Shown here: piece after piece, positions 41,129-49,211 of the stretch
Layout: every line of letters begins with the position of its first letter
Numbering within the stretch: the stretch's first letter is position 1
Source of the DNA: Chitinophaga varians
GTDB lineage: Bacteria > Bacteroidota > Bacteroidia > Chitinophagales > Chitinophagaceae
Direction: 5' to 3'
DNA length: 64,000 nt
Assembly: GCF_014529945.1 (NCBI RefSeq)
Contig: NZ_JACVFB010000004.1
Coordinates: forward strand, 62,001-126,000
The notes under the pieces: model-generated
Seen by the model: only the letters and a program-made list of their open reading frames with translations
Told to the model about the DNA's origin: nothing
Databases searched by the model: none
Made by a program: the position numbers and the translations under genes

Positions 41129-42541
41129 CTACTGTACTGCATTTCCTATAAGTGTGCCTGATGTGCAGCTATCTACCTTCACCATAACGTATTCGCCCTT
41201 TTTAAAGTTTTCACGGGGGAAAACAATCACCTTGTTCTGGTCATTGCGGCCGAACAGGTGTTCTTCGGAACGTTTGGAAGTGCCTTCTACCAGCACTTTG
41301 AAAGTTTTGCCGACATCGTTTTTCATGCTTCTTTCTGATTGCTGCCGGTGCAGTTCCACCACTTCGGCAAGCCTTCTTTTTTTGACGTCTTCCGGTATAT
41401 CGTCCTGATAACGGCGCTGTGCCAATGTACCAGGGCGTTCGGAATAAAAGTACATGTACGCCAGGTCATAAGCGGCAAACCGCATGATGTCCATGGTTTC
41501 CTGATGTTCTTCTTCTGTTTCGCTGCAGAAACCACAGATGATATCTGTTGAAAGGCCGCAGCCGGGAAGGATTTCACGGATACGCGCTACTTTCTTCATA
41601 TACCATTCACGGGTATACGTGCGGTTCATCAGCTGCAATATCCTGTTGCTGCCGCTTTGTACCGGCAGGTGGATATAATTGCAGATATTCTCGTGTCTTG
41701 CGATGGTAAAGAGCACCTCATCGGTAATGTCTTTAGGATGGGAAGTGCTGAAACGTACGCGCAGCAATGGATTGATCAGCGCCACTTTCTCCAGCAGCTG
41801 GGCGAAAGTCACCGTTTCACTGCCGTCGTCGCTGGTCCAGTAGTAGGAGTCTACGTTCTGGCCTAACAAGGTTACTTCGCGGTAGCCGTTTTCAAACAGC
41901 TCTGCTGCTTCTTTTACGATGGAAATCGCGTCGCGGCTGCGTTCACGGCCGCGGGTAAAAGGCACTACGCAGAACGTGCACATATTATTACAACCCCGCA
42001 TGATAGACACAAAAGAGGATACGCCATTGTTGTCCAGTCTTACCGGACTGATATCACCATACGTTTCTTCGCGGCTCAGTAATACATTCACTGACTTCTG
42101 GCCTGTTTCCGCTTCTGCGATCAGGGTAGGGAGGCTACGGTAAGCATCCGGGCCTACGACCATATCCACCAGTTTCTCTTCTTCGAGCAACTTCGTTTTC
42201 AGCCTTTCTGCCATGCAGCCCAATACGCCTATCAGCAGGCCGGGCGTTTCTTTTTTGATACGGCGAAACTCCGTCAGCCGTTTACGCACGGTCTGTTCCG
42301 CTTTTTCACGGATAGAACACGTGTTGAGCAGGATCAGATTGGCTTCTTCCACATTCCGGGTAGCGCCAAATCCTTCCTGATTTAATATGGAGGCAACAAT
42401 CTCACTGTCGTTGAAATTCATTGCACAGCCATAGCTTTCTATATAAAATTTTTTCCTATATGTTTGGTCATTGGTCGTCACGGGAGCAAAAGCTTCACCC
42501 TGACGGCTCTCATCGTGCACTTTAGTAACCTGGTCCAGCAT
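41129..42541 (-). CDS. miaB: tRNA-2-methylthio-N6-dimethylallyladenosine synthase
   Basis: A 470-residue radical-SAM methylthiotransferase acting on A37 of tRNAs reading UNN codons. The ATG at 42541 (MLDQVTKVHDES) is chosen over a TTG three codons earlier. Domains: UPF0004 with the auxiliary cluster cysteines in ESYGCAMNFNDSE, LLNTCSIREKAE and VLGCMAERLK; radical-SAM CxxxCxxC in RGCNNMCTFCVVPFTRGRERSR, in pieces; C-terminal TRAM domain (about 395-468). It is head of the miaB - activator - lptE run. A CAAAAATA box at 42564-42571 gives its promoter. Confidence 0.97.
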   Translation of the reverse strand: MLDQVTKVHDESRQGEAFAPVTTNDQTYRKKFYIESYGCAMNFNDSEIVASILNQEGFGATRNVEEANLILLNTCSIREKAEQTVRKRLTEFRRIKKETPGLLIGVLGCMAERLKTKLLEEEKLVDMVVGPDAYRSLPTLIAEAETGQKSVNVLLSREETYGDISPVRLDNNGVSSFVSIMRGCNNMCTFCVVPFTRGRERSRDAISIVKEAAELFENGYREVTLLGQNVDSYYWTSDDGSETVTFAQLLEKVALINPLLRVRFSTSHPKDITDEVLFTIARHENICNYIHLPVQSGSNRILQLMNRTYTREWYMKKVARIREILPGCGLSTDIICGFCSETEEEHQETMDIMRFAAYDLAYMYFYSERPGTLAQRRYQDDIPEDVKKRRLAEVVELHRQQSERSMKNDVGKTFKVLVEGTSKRSEEHLFGRNDQNKVIVFPRENFKKGEYVMVKVDSCTSGTLIGNAVQ

Positions 42542-42563
42542 TCCTGACAAAAATTTTGGAGAG

Positions 42564-42571
42564 CAAAAATA
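42564..42571 (-). promoter_or_regulatory. Candidate -7 box of miaB
   Basis: On the minus strand TATTTTTG (42571-42564) fits TAnnTTTG exactly and lies about 22 nt upstream of the miaB ATG. No clear -33 box is seen. Confidence 0.45.
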
Positions 42572-42604
42572 AGGATTAAAACGGAAAAAATGACATTATG
42601 TCAT

Positions 42605-42978
42605 CACGCGAAGGGGGCAAAGGAATTTGTGGATTTGTAAAAGGGCGCAAAGGATCACGCACGACGTTTTTGTCACGCAAAGGGGGCAAAGGAATTTGTG
42701 GCTTTGTAAAAGGGCGCAGAGGATCATGTACGACGTTTTTGTCACGCGAAGGGGGCAAAGGAATTTGTGGATTTGTAAAAGGGCGCAAAGGATCACACAC
42801 AACGTTTTTTTCACGCAAAGATGCAAAGCAGCAAAGACGCAAAGGATCACCCATTATTTTTGATTTTTGAATTTATAATATGTAATAAGAGCGAAGACAA
42901 TAGTTTATAAAATCTATTGTCTTCGCTCTTATCAAGCTCTTTCTTTGCGGGCTTAGCTCACTTGGCTACTTTGCGTGC
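42605..42978. repeat. Degenerate family A element containing a 69-nt tandem repeat
   Basis: Three full 69-nt units start at 42605, 42674 and 42743 (CACGCRAAGGGGGCAAAGG...), with only a few differences. A partial fourth starts at 42812 (CACGCAAAGATGCAAAGCAG). A central hairpin and a decayed right arm (TTTGCGGGCTTAGC...TTTGCGTGC) follow, ending at the stop of the downstream gene. Because 69 is a multiple of three, several frames stay open on both strands and give fake repeat peptides such as GKGICGFVKGRKGS. I see no real gene in 42542-42978. Confidence 0.8.
42885..42932. terminator. Perfect 19-bp hairpin
   Basis: The arms 42885-42903 (ATAAGAGCGAAGACAATAG) and 42914-42932 are exact complements with a 10-nt AT loop. 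It lies about 47 nt downstream of the minus-strand gene that stops at 42979 and may terminate it. Confidence 0.65.
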
Positions 42979-43485
42979 TTAGCTTGCTTTTGCCACTTTG
43001 TGTGCCAGCCAGCTATCTTTCAGCGGTATCAGCCATTTGGTGTCCAGATCAGCTTTGGTGAGCACGGTATTATTGAGATAGAGGGTGTTTTCATCAATGA
43101 ATCCCTGTTCCATCGCATAACCCAGCTGAGCCATCGGCAGCAACTGCACTTTGTCTTTCACAATAAAACCGAGCAGCAGGCGGTCAAACATGTTCACATT
43201 GTATTGTTTTTCAATGCTTTTGATGACTCTGACAGAGCTATCGGTGCTACAACCGCTAACGGTCGTATCGGTTTCGTCTGCGATCAATATCACCACCTGG
43301 CCCAGTACCACACGGCCCCAGCCTTTTACAGGCGCGCCGTGGGCATTCCACTGTTCGGTAAATTGTAACAGCTGTTCGTCGATTTCCCTGATCTCCTGCT
43401 CATTGAATGGCCTGTTGCTCTGATATATCCAAACCCTGGAAGCCGGAGAAAACCCGGAAGGGAGATGTATGTCTTTTGTATCCAT
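42979..43485 (-). CDS. Conserved Bacteroidota protein of unknown function
   Basis: A 168-residue soluble protein, often labelled ABC transporter ATPase in Bacteroidota annotation, but no Walker A, Walker B or ABC signature is present, so that name is not supported. Visible blocks: SRVWIYQSNRPFNEQEIREI at the start, WNAHGAPVKGWGRVVLGQVVI and ADETDTTVSGCSTDSSVRVIKS (a Cys/Ser-rich loop), in pieces. It lies 37 bp after the CCG-domain gene and may belong to that operon. Confidence 0.75.
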   Translation of the reverse strand: MDTKDIHLPSGFSPASRVWIYQSNRPFNEQEIREIDEQLLQFTEQWNAHGAPVKGWGRVVLGQVVILIADETDTTVSGCSTDSSVRVIKSIEKQYNVNMFDRLLLGFIVKDKVQLLPMAQLGYAMEQGFIDENTLYLNNTVLTKADLDTKWLIPLKDSWLAHKVAKAS

Positions 43486-43522
43486 GATGCAAATTTAAGT
43501 CAATTAGTCGTCGTATGTGCGC

Positions 43523-44302
43523 TTATTCCATATTCATCGCAATCAGCTCTGCGATATCCAGCACCTTCACCTCGTCTTCCTTTCCGGTTTCTTTCACGCC
43601 GTCAGTCAGCATAGTCATGCAGAAAGGACAATTGGCGGCAATCACGGAAGCGCCGGTATCCACGGCTTCGTGGCCTCTGTCAAAGTTGATGCGGGTAGTT
43701 CCTTTTTCTTCTTCCTTGAACATCTGGGCGCCACCGGCTCCACAGCAAAGGCCTTTACTGCGGCAGCGTTTCATTTCCACCAGCTCGGCATCGAGGGTTT
43801 CGAGTACTTTGCGGGGCGCTTCATAGATATTATTACCCCGGCCGAGGTAACAGGAATCGTGATAGGTGATTTTTTTGCCTTTGAAGACACCGCCTTCTTT
43901 CATTTTGATCTTTCCTTCATCGATCAGCGACTGGAGGAAGGTGGTATGATGTATCACTTCATAATTACCGCCAAGGGCAGGATATTCATTTTTCAGGATA
44001 TTGAAGCAGTGAGGGCAGGCGGTGACGATCTTTTTCACCCCATACATATTGAGCAACTGTATGTTGTTTTGTGCCATCATCTGGAAGATAAACTCGTTGC
44101 CTGCTCTTCTGGCCGGATCGCCGGTGCAGCTTTCTTCTTTGCCCAGGATGGCAAACTGAACGCCTGTTTTATCGAGGATAGTGGCAAATGCTTTGGTGAT
44201 CTTTTGTGCACGCTGGTCGAAGCTGCCGGCGCAACCTACCCAAAACAGTATTTCCGGTGTTTCCCCGTTGGCGGCATATGTAGCCATTGTCTTTATCTGC
44301 AT
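43523..44302 (-). CDS. CCG-domain iron-sulfur protein (GlpC/LutA/HdrB-like)
   Basis: A 259-residue protein with two cysteine-rich CCG domains: VGCAGSFDQRA at the start, ACPHCFNILKNEYP in the first half and CCGAGGAQMF...ANCPFCMTML in the second. Such domains hold unusual or regular [4Fe-4S] clusters in heterodisulfide reductase B, GlpC and LutA. The start is ATG 44302 (MQIKTMATYAANGE); 44287 is possible. It lies 23 bp downstream of the membrane iron-sulfur protein and is expected to form a complex with it, passing electrons to or from a thiol or quinone partner. The substrate is unknown. Confidence 0.9.
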   Translation of the reverse strand: MQIKTMATYAANGETPEILFWVGCAGSFDQRAQKITKAFATILDKTGVQFAILGKEESCTGDPARRAGNEFIFQMMAQNNIQLLNMYGVKKIVTACPHCFNILKNEYPALGGNYEVIHHTTFLQSLIDEGKIKMKEGGVFKGKKITYHDSCYLGRGNNIYEAPRKVLETLDAELVEMKRCRSKGLCCGAGGAQMFKEEEKGTTRINFDRGHEAVDTGASVIAANCPFCMTMLTDGVKETGKEDEVKVLDIAELIAMNME

Positions 44303-44325
44303 AGCTCTTCGCTTTTAGCTTTTCG

Positions 44326-45648
44326 TTATTGATTCATTTCGGTAGCCCATTTGTCGCGGTCGTCCATACTGAACTTCCAGGGGGCCATGTTGTTTTCGAT
44401 ATTGCTGAACATGCCGGTCCATTCGGCGGGTGCGCTGGATTCTTCCATCACCAGGTGGCGGCGCAGTTGCAGGATGATATCGAGAGGACTGATGCTTACC
44501 GGGCATTCCTGTACGCAGGCGTTGCAGGTGGTGCAGGCGCGCAGCTCTTCTTCTGTGATATAGTCACGCAGCAGTGTTTTGCTGTCATCGGTGAAAGCGC
44601 CGTTCTTATTGATGTTGCGGCCTACTTCTTCTGCACGGTCACGGGTATCCATCATGATTTTACGGGGAGAAAGGGCTTTACCGGTGATATTGGCCGGACA
44701 GGCAGCGCTACAACGGCCGCATTCGGTGCAGCTGTAGGCGTCCAGCAGGTTTTTCCAGGTAAGGTCAAACACGTCTTTGGCGCCGAACTTAGGCATGCCT
44801 TCCGGAGCAGATTCGTTAGCGGCCAGCTCAGGTTGCAGCATGAGCTGTACTTCTCTCTGTACGGCAGGCATATTTTCCATTTCGCCTGCGGGCTCCAGAC
44901 TGGCGAAGTAAGCATTGGGAAAGGCCAGTATAATATGAAGATGTTTGGAATAAGGCAGATAGTTGAGGAACGCGAGGATACCCAGTATATGCAGCCACCA
45001 GCAGGTACGCTCGATCGCTATCAGGGTGCCGTCTGACGTGTGGTTGAATATAGACGCCAGACTGCCGGTAATAAGGAAATTGCCGGTAGCGATGTAATGT
45101 TCGCTGCCACGCAACTGCATCTGTTGATCGGCCGTGTTCATGGTCAGGAACAGGAACATCAGCACGATCTCCGTGAGGAGGATGTAATTGGCGTCGGAAC
45201 GCGGCCATCCGTTCAGGTCTTTGCTGATAAACCGCCGTAGCTTCAGGATGTTCCTGCGAATGAGGAAGATGGCGCAGCCCAGCATTACCAGTACGGCCAG
45301 CACCTCAAAAGCACTGATCAGCACCGGATACAGTCCGCCTAATACGGGAACGAATAAACGATGTGTGCCCAGTATCCCGTCCAGAATAATCTCGAGGATT
45401 TCCAGATTAATAATGATAAAGCCTGCGTAGACGAAAAAGTGCAGCACGGCCACCAACGGGTTTCGGAACATTTTTTTCTGGCCGAAAGCCAGTAACAATA
45501 CGTTTTTCCAGCGCAGATCAGGGTGGTCATTGAGGTCTTTGTCGCGCCCCAGCAGGATATTCCGCCTTATCTGGCGCACTTTCGTGGAAAATAGGTATAC
45601 TGCCATCCCGAAGGCAATAATAAACAGTAACTCTTGTACAATTCGCAT
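44326..45648 (-). CDS. Membrane-bound 2x[4Fe-4S] electron-transfer protein (HdrD/NarI-like)
   Basis: A 440-residue protein. The N-terminal part (1-240) has about five transmembrane helices with histidines that may bind heme b, as in NarI/DsrM. The C-terminal soluble part has CTECGRCSAACPANITGKA (about 308-326) and CTTCNACVQECPVSISPLD (about 383-401), two classical [4Fe-4S] motifs. With the following CCG protein it makes a HdrDE-like pair that could connect the quinone pool to a cytoplasmic donor (fatty-acid oxidation ETF is a common proposal in this group). The divergent neighbour is a phosphoribosyltransferase. Confidence 0.9.
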   Translation of the reverse strand: MRIVQELLFIIAFGMAVYLFSTKVRQIRRNILLGRDKDLNDHPDLRWKNVLLLAFGQKKMFRNPLVAVLHFFVYAGFIIINLEILEIILDGILGTHRLFVPVLGGLYPVLISAFEVLAVLVMLGCAIFLIRRNILKLRRFISKDLNGWPRSDANYILLTEIVLMFLFLTMNTADQQMQLRGSEHYIATGNFLITGSLASIFNHTSDGTLIAIERTCWWLHILGILAFLNYLPYSKHLHIILAFPNAYFASLEPAGEMENMPAVQREVQLMLQPELAANESAPEGMPKFGAKDVFDLTWKNLLDAYSCTECGRCSAACPANITGKALSPRKIMMDTRDRAEEVGRNINKNGAFTDDSKTLLRDYITEEELRACTTCNACVQECPVSISPLDIILQLRRHLVMEESSAPAEWTGMFSNIENNMAPWKFSMDDRDKWATEMNQ

Positions 45649-45718
45649 TATCTTAGATTTGACTCCCTAATTTATGTTTTTTTTGGTTCCCGGCTTTTGA
45701 AGGGGAGATTATTTTGAT

Positions 45719-45822
45719 ATTTGGCTATTTGGATATTGCGTTATTGAGTGATTGAGTGTGGCATCTTTACTACCAGGGACTCAATTAAATAACTCAATAA
45801 CGCAATATCCAAATAGCCAAAT
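45719..45822. repeat. Family C inverted-repeat element, copy 5
   Basis: The left arm 45719-45757 (ATTTGGCTATTTGGATATTG and on) pairs with the right arm 45779-45822. The first 30 nt are essentially perfect, with a loop of about 20 nt. This copy is exceptional in lying between divergent gene starts rather than at a gene end. Confidence 0.75.
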
Positions 45823-45836
45823 TTCCAAATGAACGT

Positions 45837-45844
45837 TATATTTG
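45837..45844 (+). promoter_or_regulatory. -7 box that decides the start of the phosphoribosyltransferase gene
   Basis: TATATTTG matches TAnnTTTG and ends 5 nt before the ATG at 45850, so the transcript should begin at or near that ATG. An in-frame ATG at 45829 lies upstream of the box and is not used. The -33 region is weak. Confidence 0.5.
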
Positions 45845-45849
45845 CGCCT

Positions 45850-46347
45850 ATGGAAAGCAGGAACATTATTCTTACACAGGATATCATCCAGAAAAAAATT
45901 GAGCGGATCGCTTATGAGATCTATGAACTGAACAGCGACGGCACAGAAATCATCCTTGCCGGTATCTGGGACAGAGGCATGGTGGTGGCCCGTAAGATAG
46001 CGGCTGTGCTGGAACAGATCTCTCCGTTGAAAACCAGGATCATATCCCTGCATCTGGATAAACAACGTCCGGATGAAGTAAAAGTTTCTGAAGACATTGA
46101 CTTCAATGACAAAGTGGTCGTCGTGGTAGACGATGTGGCCAACTCCGGCCGTACCATGCTCTATGCCCTGAAGCCGCTGCTGGCTTATCTTCCGAAGAAA
46201 ATACAAACAGCTGTGCTGGTAGACCGCCGGCACAAATCTTTCCCGTTGTCTGTTGACTTCGTAGGTTATTCCCTCGCCACTACCTTGCAGGACATGGTGT
46301 TGGTAGAGATGCAGGGAGAAGACATCATCGCTGCTTATTTTGAATAA
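45850..46347 (+). CDS. PyrR/hypoxanthine-type phosphoribosyltransferase
   Basis: A 165-residue type I phosphoribosyltransferase. The PRPP-binding loop is VVVVVDDVANSGRTMLYAL (about 87-105). GIWDRGMVVARKI and LVDRRHKSFP are further conserved blocks. It resembles PyrR in length and order, but the substrate (uracil, hypoxanthine or a regulator role) cannot be told from the sequence. The ATG at 45850 (MESRNIILTQDII) is preferred because a -7 box precedes it. It is convergent with the DUF2279 gene, 9 bp between stops, without a terminator. Confidence 0.88.
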   Translation: MESRNIILTQDIIQKKIERIAYEIYELNSDGTEIILAGIWDRGMVVARKIAAVLEQISPLKTRIISLHLDKQRPDEVKVSEDIDFNDKVVVVVDDVANSGRTMLYALKPLLAYLPKKIQTAVLVDRRHKSFPLSVDFVGYSLATTLQDMVLVEMQGEDIIAAYFE

Positions 46348-46356
46348 GCTTTTCCT

Positions 46357-47286
46357 TTAAAAATATACAGGATGCAGTTTTACATTGCCCTGTGAATTGA
46401 TTTCGAGGGCAGGGGCGGGGAACTTCATCATGTTCAGTACCTGAAACAATACGCGTACGCCTTTTTTACGGCTGCGGATTTTGGTGAAGTCAATATCGGG
46501 CGACAGATAAAATTGCCGCACACGGCGAACGTGGCTGTAGTCGTGGAATTGGCCATGTGCATCTGTCCAGGTGTTGTCATCTCCTCCATACATGCCTTCT
46601 GCGCCATACCCTACGGCAATGTTCAGCCAGCGGGGCAGCCAGGTGGCGTTTTTGTGGAAAGAATAGAGATTGACCGATAACCAGTATGTTTGGGCGTTAT
46701 AATCTTTCAGCGTTCTTTCCCAGAAAGTATGACCAAAGAGCTGGTCCGTCTTTTCCCGGACGGGTCCTTCCGGATAACTTTTAGGATGAGCAGAAAATTT
46801 AAGCTGTATCCGTTGTTCGTCCCAGGCCAGCTCCTGGCTGATCAGCAGGGCAGAGCCAACAGCATTGGCTCCCATATCGCTCCACGAGAATCCCCATTTT
46901 TCAGAGAATCCGTCCAATACTTCTATGACTGACTGATAGGCAAAGCCACTGAGGCCGCCGATCCAGATCTGCTGTTTACGCGGCAGGCCGGACCATCTCC
47001 ACATTTCCCGGCTGTACTTACCTTCAAAGTAAGCGGCAAAAACATGTCCTGCTTTATCCATCTGATTCCATTCACCTGCGTCATTGAAGAAGTGGAAGGA
47101 AGAGCGCGGATAGCCTTTGTACCAGGCGGTGCTGAGTACAGCGAGGCCGCTGCCATAAACGGCGGCAGTAGTACCGGTGAGTATCCATACCCTTTCTTTG
47201 ATAGTGGTGTCGGGCAACGAAAAGAAGGGCGCCTTCTGTTGAGCAGGCGTGGTCAGGGAAATCAGCACGAGAAGAATTCCTGCCAA
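46357..47286 (-). CDS. DUF2279 (YfiM-like) exported protein
   Basis: A 309-residue protein whose core (about 60-155, AGEWNQMDKAGHVFAAYFEG ... GGLSGFAYQSVIEVLDGFS ... GFSWSDMGANAVGSA) is a DUF2279 domain with conserved His and Asp/Glu residues in small hydrophobic helices, probably in the periplasm or outer membrane. The C-terminal 150 residues look beta-rich, ending LHPVYF with an aromatic, as in outer-membrane barrels. The only start that fits is TTG at 47286, giving a short hydrophobic leader (MAGILLVLISLTTPAQQ); the frame stays open upstream through a GC-rich palindrome. The start is uncertain. Confidence 0.8.
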   Translation of the reverse strand: MAGILLVLISLTTPAQQKAPFFSLPDTTIKERVWILTGTTAAVYGSGLAVLSTAWYKGYPRSSFHFFNDAGEWNQMDKAGHVFAAYFEGKYSREMWRWSGLPRKQQIWIGGLSGFAYQSVIEVLDGFSEKWGFSWSDMGANAVGSALLISQELAWDEQRIQLKFSAHPKSYPEGPVREKTDQLFGHTFWERTLKDYNAQTYWLSVNLYSFHKNATWLPRWLNIAVGYGAEGMYGGDDNTWTDAHGQFHDYSHVRRVRQFYLSPDIDFTKIRSRKKGVRVLFQVLNMMKFPAPALEINSQGNVKLHPVYF

Positions 47287-47289
47287 GGC

Positions 47290-47312
47290 CCCTCCTCCGC
47301 GGGGGAGGAGGG
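47290..47312. repeat. GC-rich palindrome at the 5' end of the DUF2279 gene
   Basis: The arms CCCTCCTCC (47290-47298) and GGAGGAGGG (47304-47312) have a 5-nt loop. It sits immediately before the TTG start and within the open frame. It looks like an inserted REP-type palindrome. Confidence 0.6.
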
Positions 47313-47360
47313 CTAACCGGGCAGTATTCTCTTTGAATGTTGTGATGGGAGTATGTTTTA

Positions 47361-49085
47361 TTATTTCAGGTGCATATCAGAGATGATACCTTCGATCTTT
47401 TTGTCGAGATCGGCGGTAACAGCATTGTAGTCGGCCACGCTGTTCAGTGGCGCGTTCACGCTGAAATAGAATTTGATTTTAGGCTCGGTGCCGGACGGAC
47501 GGGCAGAGATTTTGCTGCCATCGGCCAGTACAAACTGCAATACATTGGATTTTGGCAGATCCAGTGGCTTGATTTCGCCGGTTTTGATGTCTTTCACCTG
47601 TTGCAGCTGATAGTCGTACAGTGTGACCACGGGAGAGCCGTTGATGGTAGCCGGCGGATTTTCACGGTAGCCCCGCATCATGTCAGCGATTTCATCTGCC
47701 CCTTTCATTCCTTTTTTAGTGATGGAGATCAGGGACTCGTTGTAATAACCGTACTGGATGTAGATGTTCACCAGCAACTCAAACAGTGACTTACCCTGGC
47801 TGCGCGCATAAGCTGCCATTTCGCAGATCATGGCCACAGAAGAGATGGCGTCCTTGTCGCGGATATTATTACCGATCATATAACCATATGATTCTTCTCC
47901 ACCACAGATGAATGTTTCCTGTGGTTCTTTGCGACGGATCAGGTCCGCTATCCATTTAAAGCCGGTGAGGGTATTGTAGCAGTTGATATCGTTCTTCGCG
48001 GCAAAGACATCGATGAGGTCGGAAGTCACTACGGTCTTTGCGATAAAGTCGTTGGGTTTTTGCAACCCTTTTCTGCGGCGGCCTTCCACGATGTAGTTGA
48101 ACAGGAGCACGCCGGTCTGGTTACCGTTGAGCAGTACCCATTCACCTTTCAGGTCTTTCACGGCGATGCCTACACGGTCAGCGTCAGGGTCTGTGCCCAG
48201 CAGGATGTCGGCATCCAGTTCTTTGGCTTTTTTCAGGGCCAGGCTCAGGGCTTCAGACTCTTCCGGGTTAGGATATACCACGGTTGGGAAATTGCCGTCA
48301 GGGGTGGATTGTTCTTCCACGATGTTCACATTGGTGAAGCCGAAACGTTGCAATATTTCCGGTACCATGGTGATGCCGGTGCCATGGATGGGTGTATAAA
48401 CAATTTTCAGGTCGTGCTGTTGTTTGTTGATCTCCGGGTTGATGGACAGTCCCTGCAGTTCTTTCAGGTAGGCCTCGTCCACTTCTTTACCGATGAGGGT
48501 AATATTGGCTTCGCCGCCGCTCCATTTCACATCGTCAGGGGAGAGGATGTTTTCCACTTCACGGATCACGTTTTTATCGTGAGGGGGCACCAGCTGGGCG
48601 CCGTCGTTCCAGTAAGCTTTATAACCGTTGTATTCTTTCGGGTTGTGGGAGGCGGTGAGTACCACGCCGCCCTGGCATTGCAGGTGGCGGATGGCGAAAG
48701 AGAGCTCCGGCGTGGGGCGGAGGCTTTCAAAGAGAAATACTTTAATGCCATTGGCTGCAAATACGTTGGCAACGGTTTCTGCAAAAAAACGGGAATTGTT
48801 GCGGCTGTCGTGTGCGATGGCCACTTTTACTTCGCCTTCGAAAGTCTTTTTCAGGTAGTTGGCAAAGCCCTGGGTGGCCATGCCGACGGTATATTTATTC
48901 ATCCGGTTGGTACCTACGCCCATAATTCCTCTCAATCCACCGGTACCAAACTCGAGATTACGATAAAAAGCATCATTGAGGTCGTCGGGGTTGCCTTCCT
49001 GCATCTTTTTAAGTGTGGCAATGGTTTCAGCATCATAGTTACCGTTGAGCCATTGCGATACTTTGTTTTGAATATTTATATCCAT
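47361..49085 (-). CDS. Phosphoglucomutase/phosphomannomutase-family enzyme
   Basis: A 574-residue alpha-D-phosphohexomutase that moves phosphate between C1 and C6 of sugar phosphates. Phosphoserine loop TASHNPKEYNGYK (Ser146), metal loop DPDADRVG, sugar-binding GGEESYG and phosphate-binding RPSGTEPKIKFY are all present. The length (about 570-580) is of the bacterial PGM/PMM type found in Bacteroidota. It is a stand-alone gene; the promoter region is shared with the divergent pcm. Whether it prefers glucose or mannose phosphate cannot be told. Confidence 0.94.
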   Translation of the reverse strand: MDINIQNKVSQWLNGNYDAETIATLKKMQEGNPDDLNDAFYRNLEFGTGGLRGIMGVGTNRMNKYTVGMATQGFANYLKKTFEGEVKVAIAHDSRNNSRFFAETVANVFAANGIKVFLFESLRPTPELSFAIRHLQCQGGVVLTASHNPKEYNGYKAYWNDGAQLVPPHDKNVIREVENILSPDDVKWSGGEANITLIGKEVDEAYLKELQGLSINPEINKQQHDLKIVYTPIHGTGITMVPEILQRFGFTNVNIVEEQSTPDGNFPTVVYPNPEESEALSLALKKAKELDADILLGTDPDADRVGIAVKDLKGEWVLLNGNQTGVLLFNYIVEGRRRKGLQKPNDFIAKTVVTSDLIDVFAAKNDINCYNTLTGFKWIADLIRRKEPQETFICGGEESYGYMIGNNIRDKDAISSVAMICEMAAYARSQGKSLFELLVNIYIQYGYYNESLISITKKGMKGADEIADMMRGYRENPPATINGSPVVTLYDYQLQQVKDIKTGEIKPLDLPKSNVLQFVLADGSKISARPSGTEPKIKFYFSVNAPLNSVADYNAVTADLDKKIEGIISDMHLK

Positions 49086-49177
49086 AATCGTGTTGTTTTT
49101 CCGGGCCCTTATAGCCCGGTCAGGCTGTAAAGTAAAAATAAAAAAACGAATGTGGGAAATTCCACCTGGTCAAAATC

Positions 49178-49207
49178 ATTGAAAATCGTAGGTAATGGTT
49201 AATTTTG
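49178..49207 (+). promoter_or_regulatory. Promoter of pcm
   Basis: ATTG (49178-49181), an 18-bp spacer and TAATTTTG (49200-49207) end only 4 nt before the pcm ATG, which implies a leaderless transcript. Confidence 0.6.
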
Positions 49208-49211
49208 CACT

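Noticed and set aside
42576..42870. Several overlapping repeat-peptide frames, and the idea of a CRISPR array
   Set aside because: The peptides come from a 69-nt tandem repeat open in many frames. The units are contiguous with no spacers, so it is not CRISPR.
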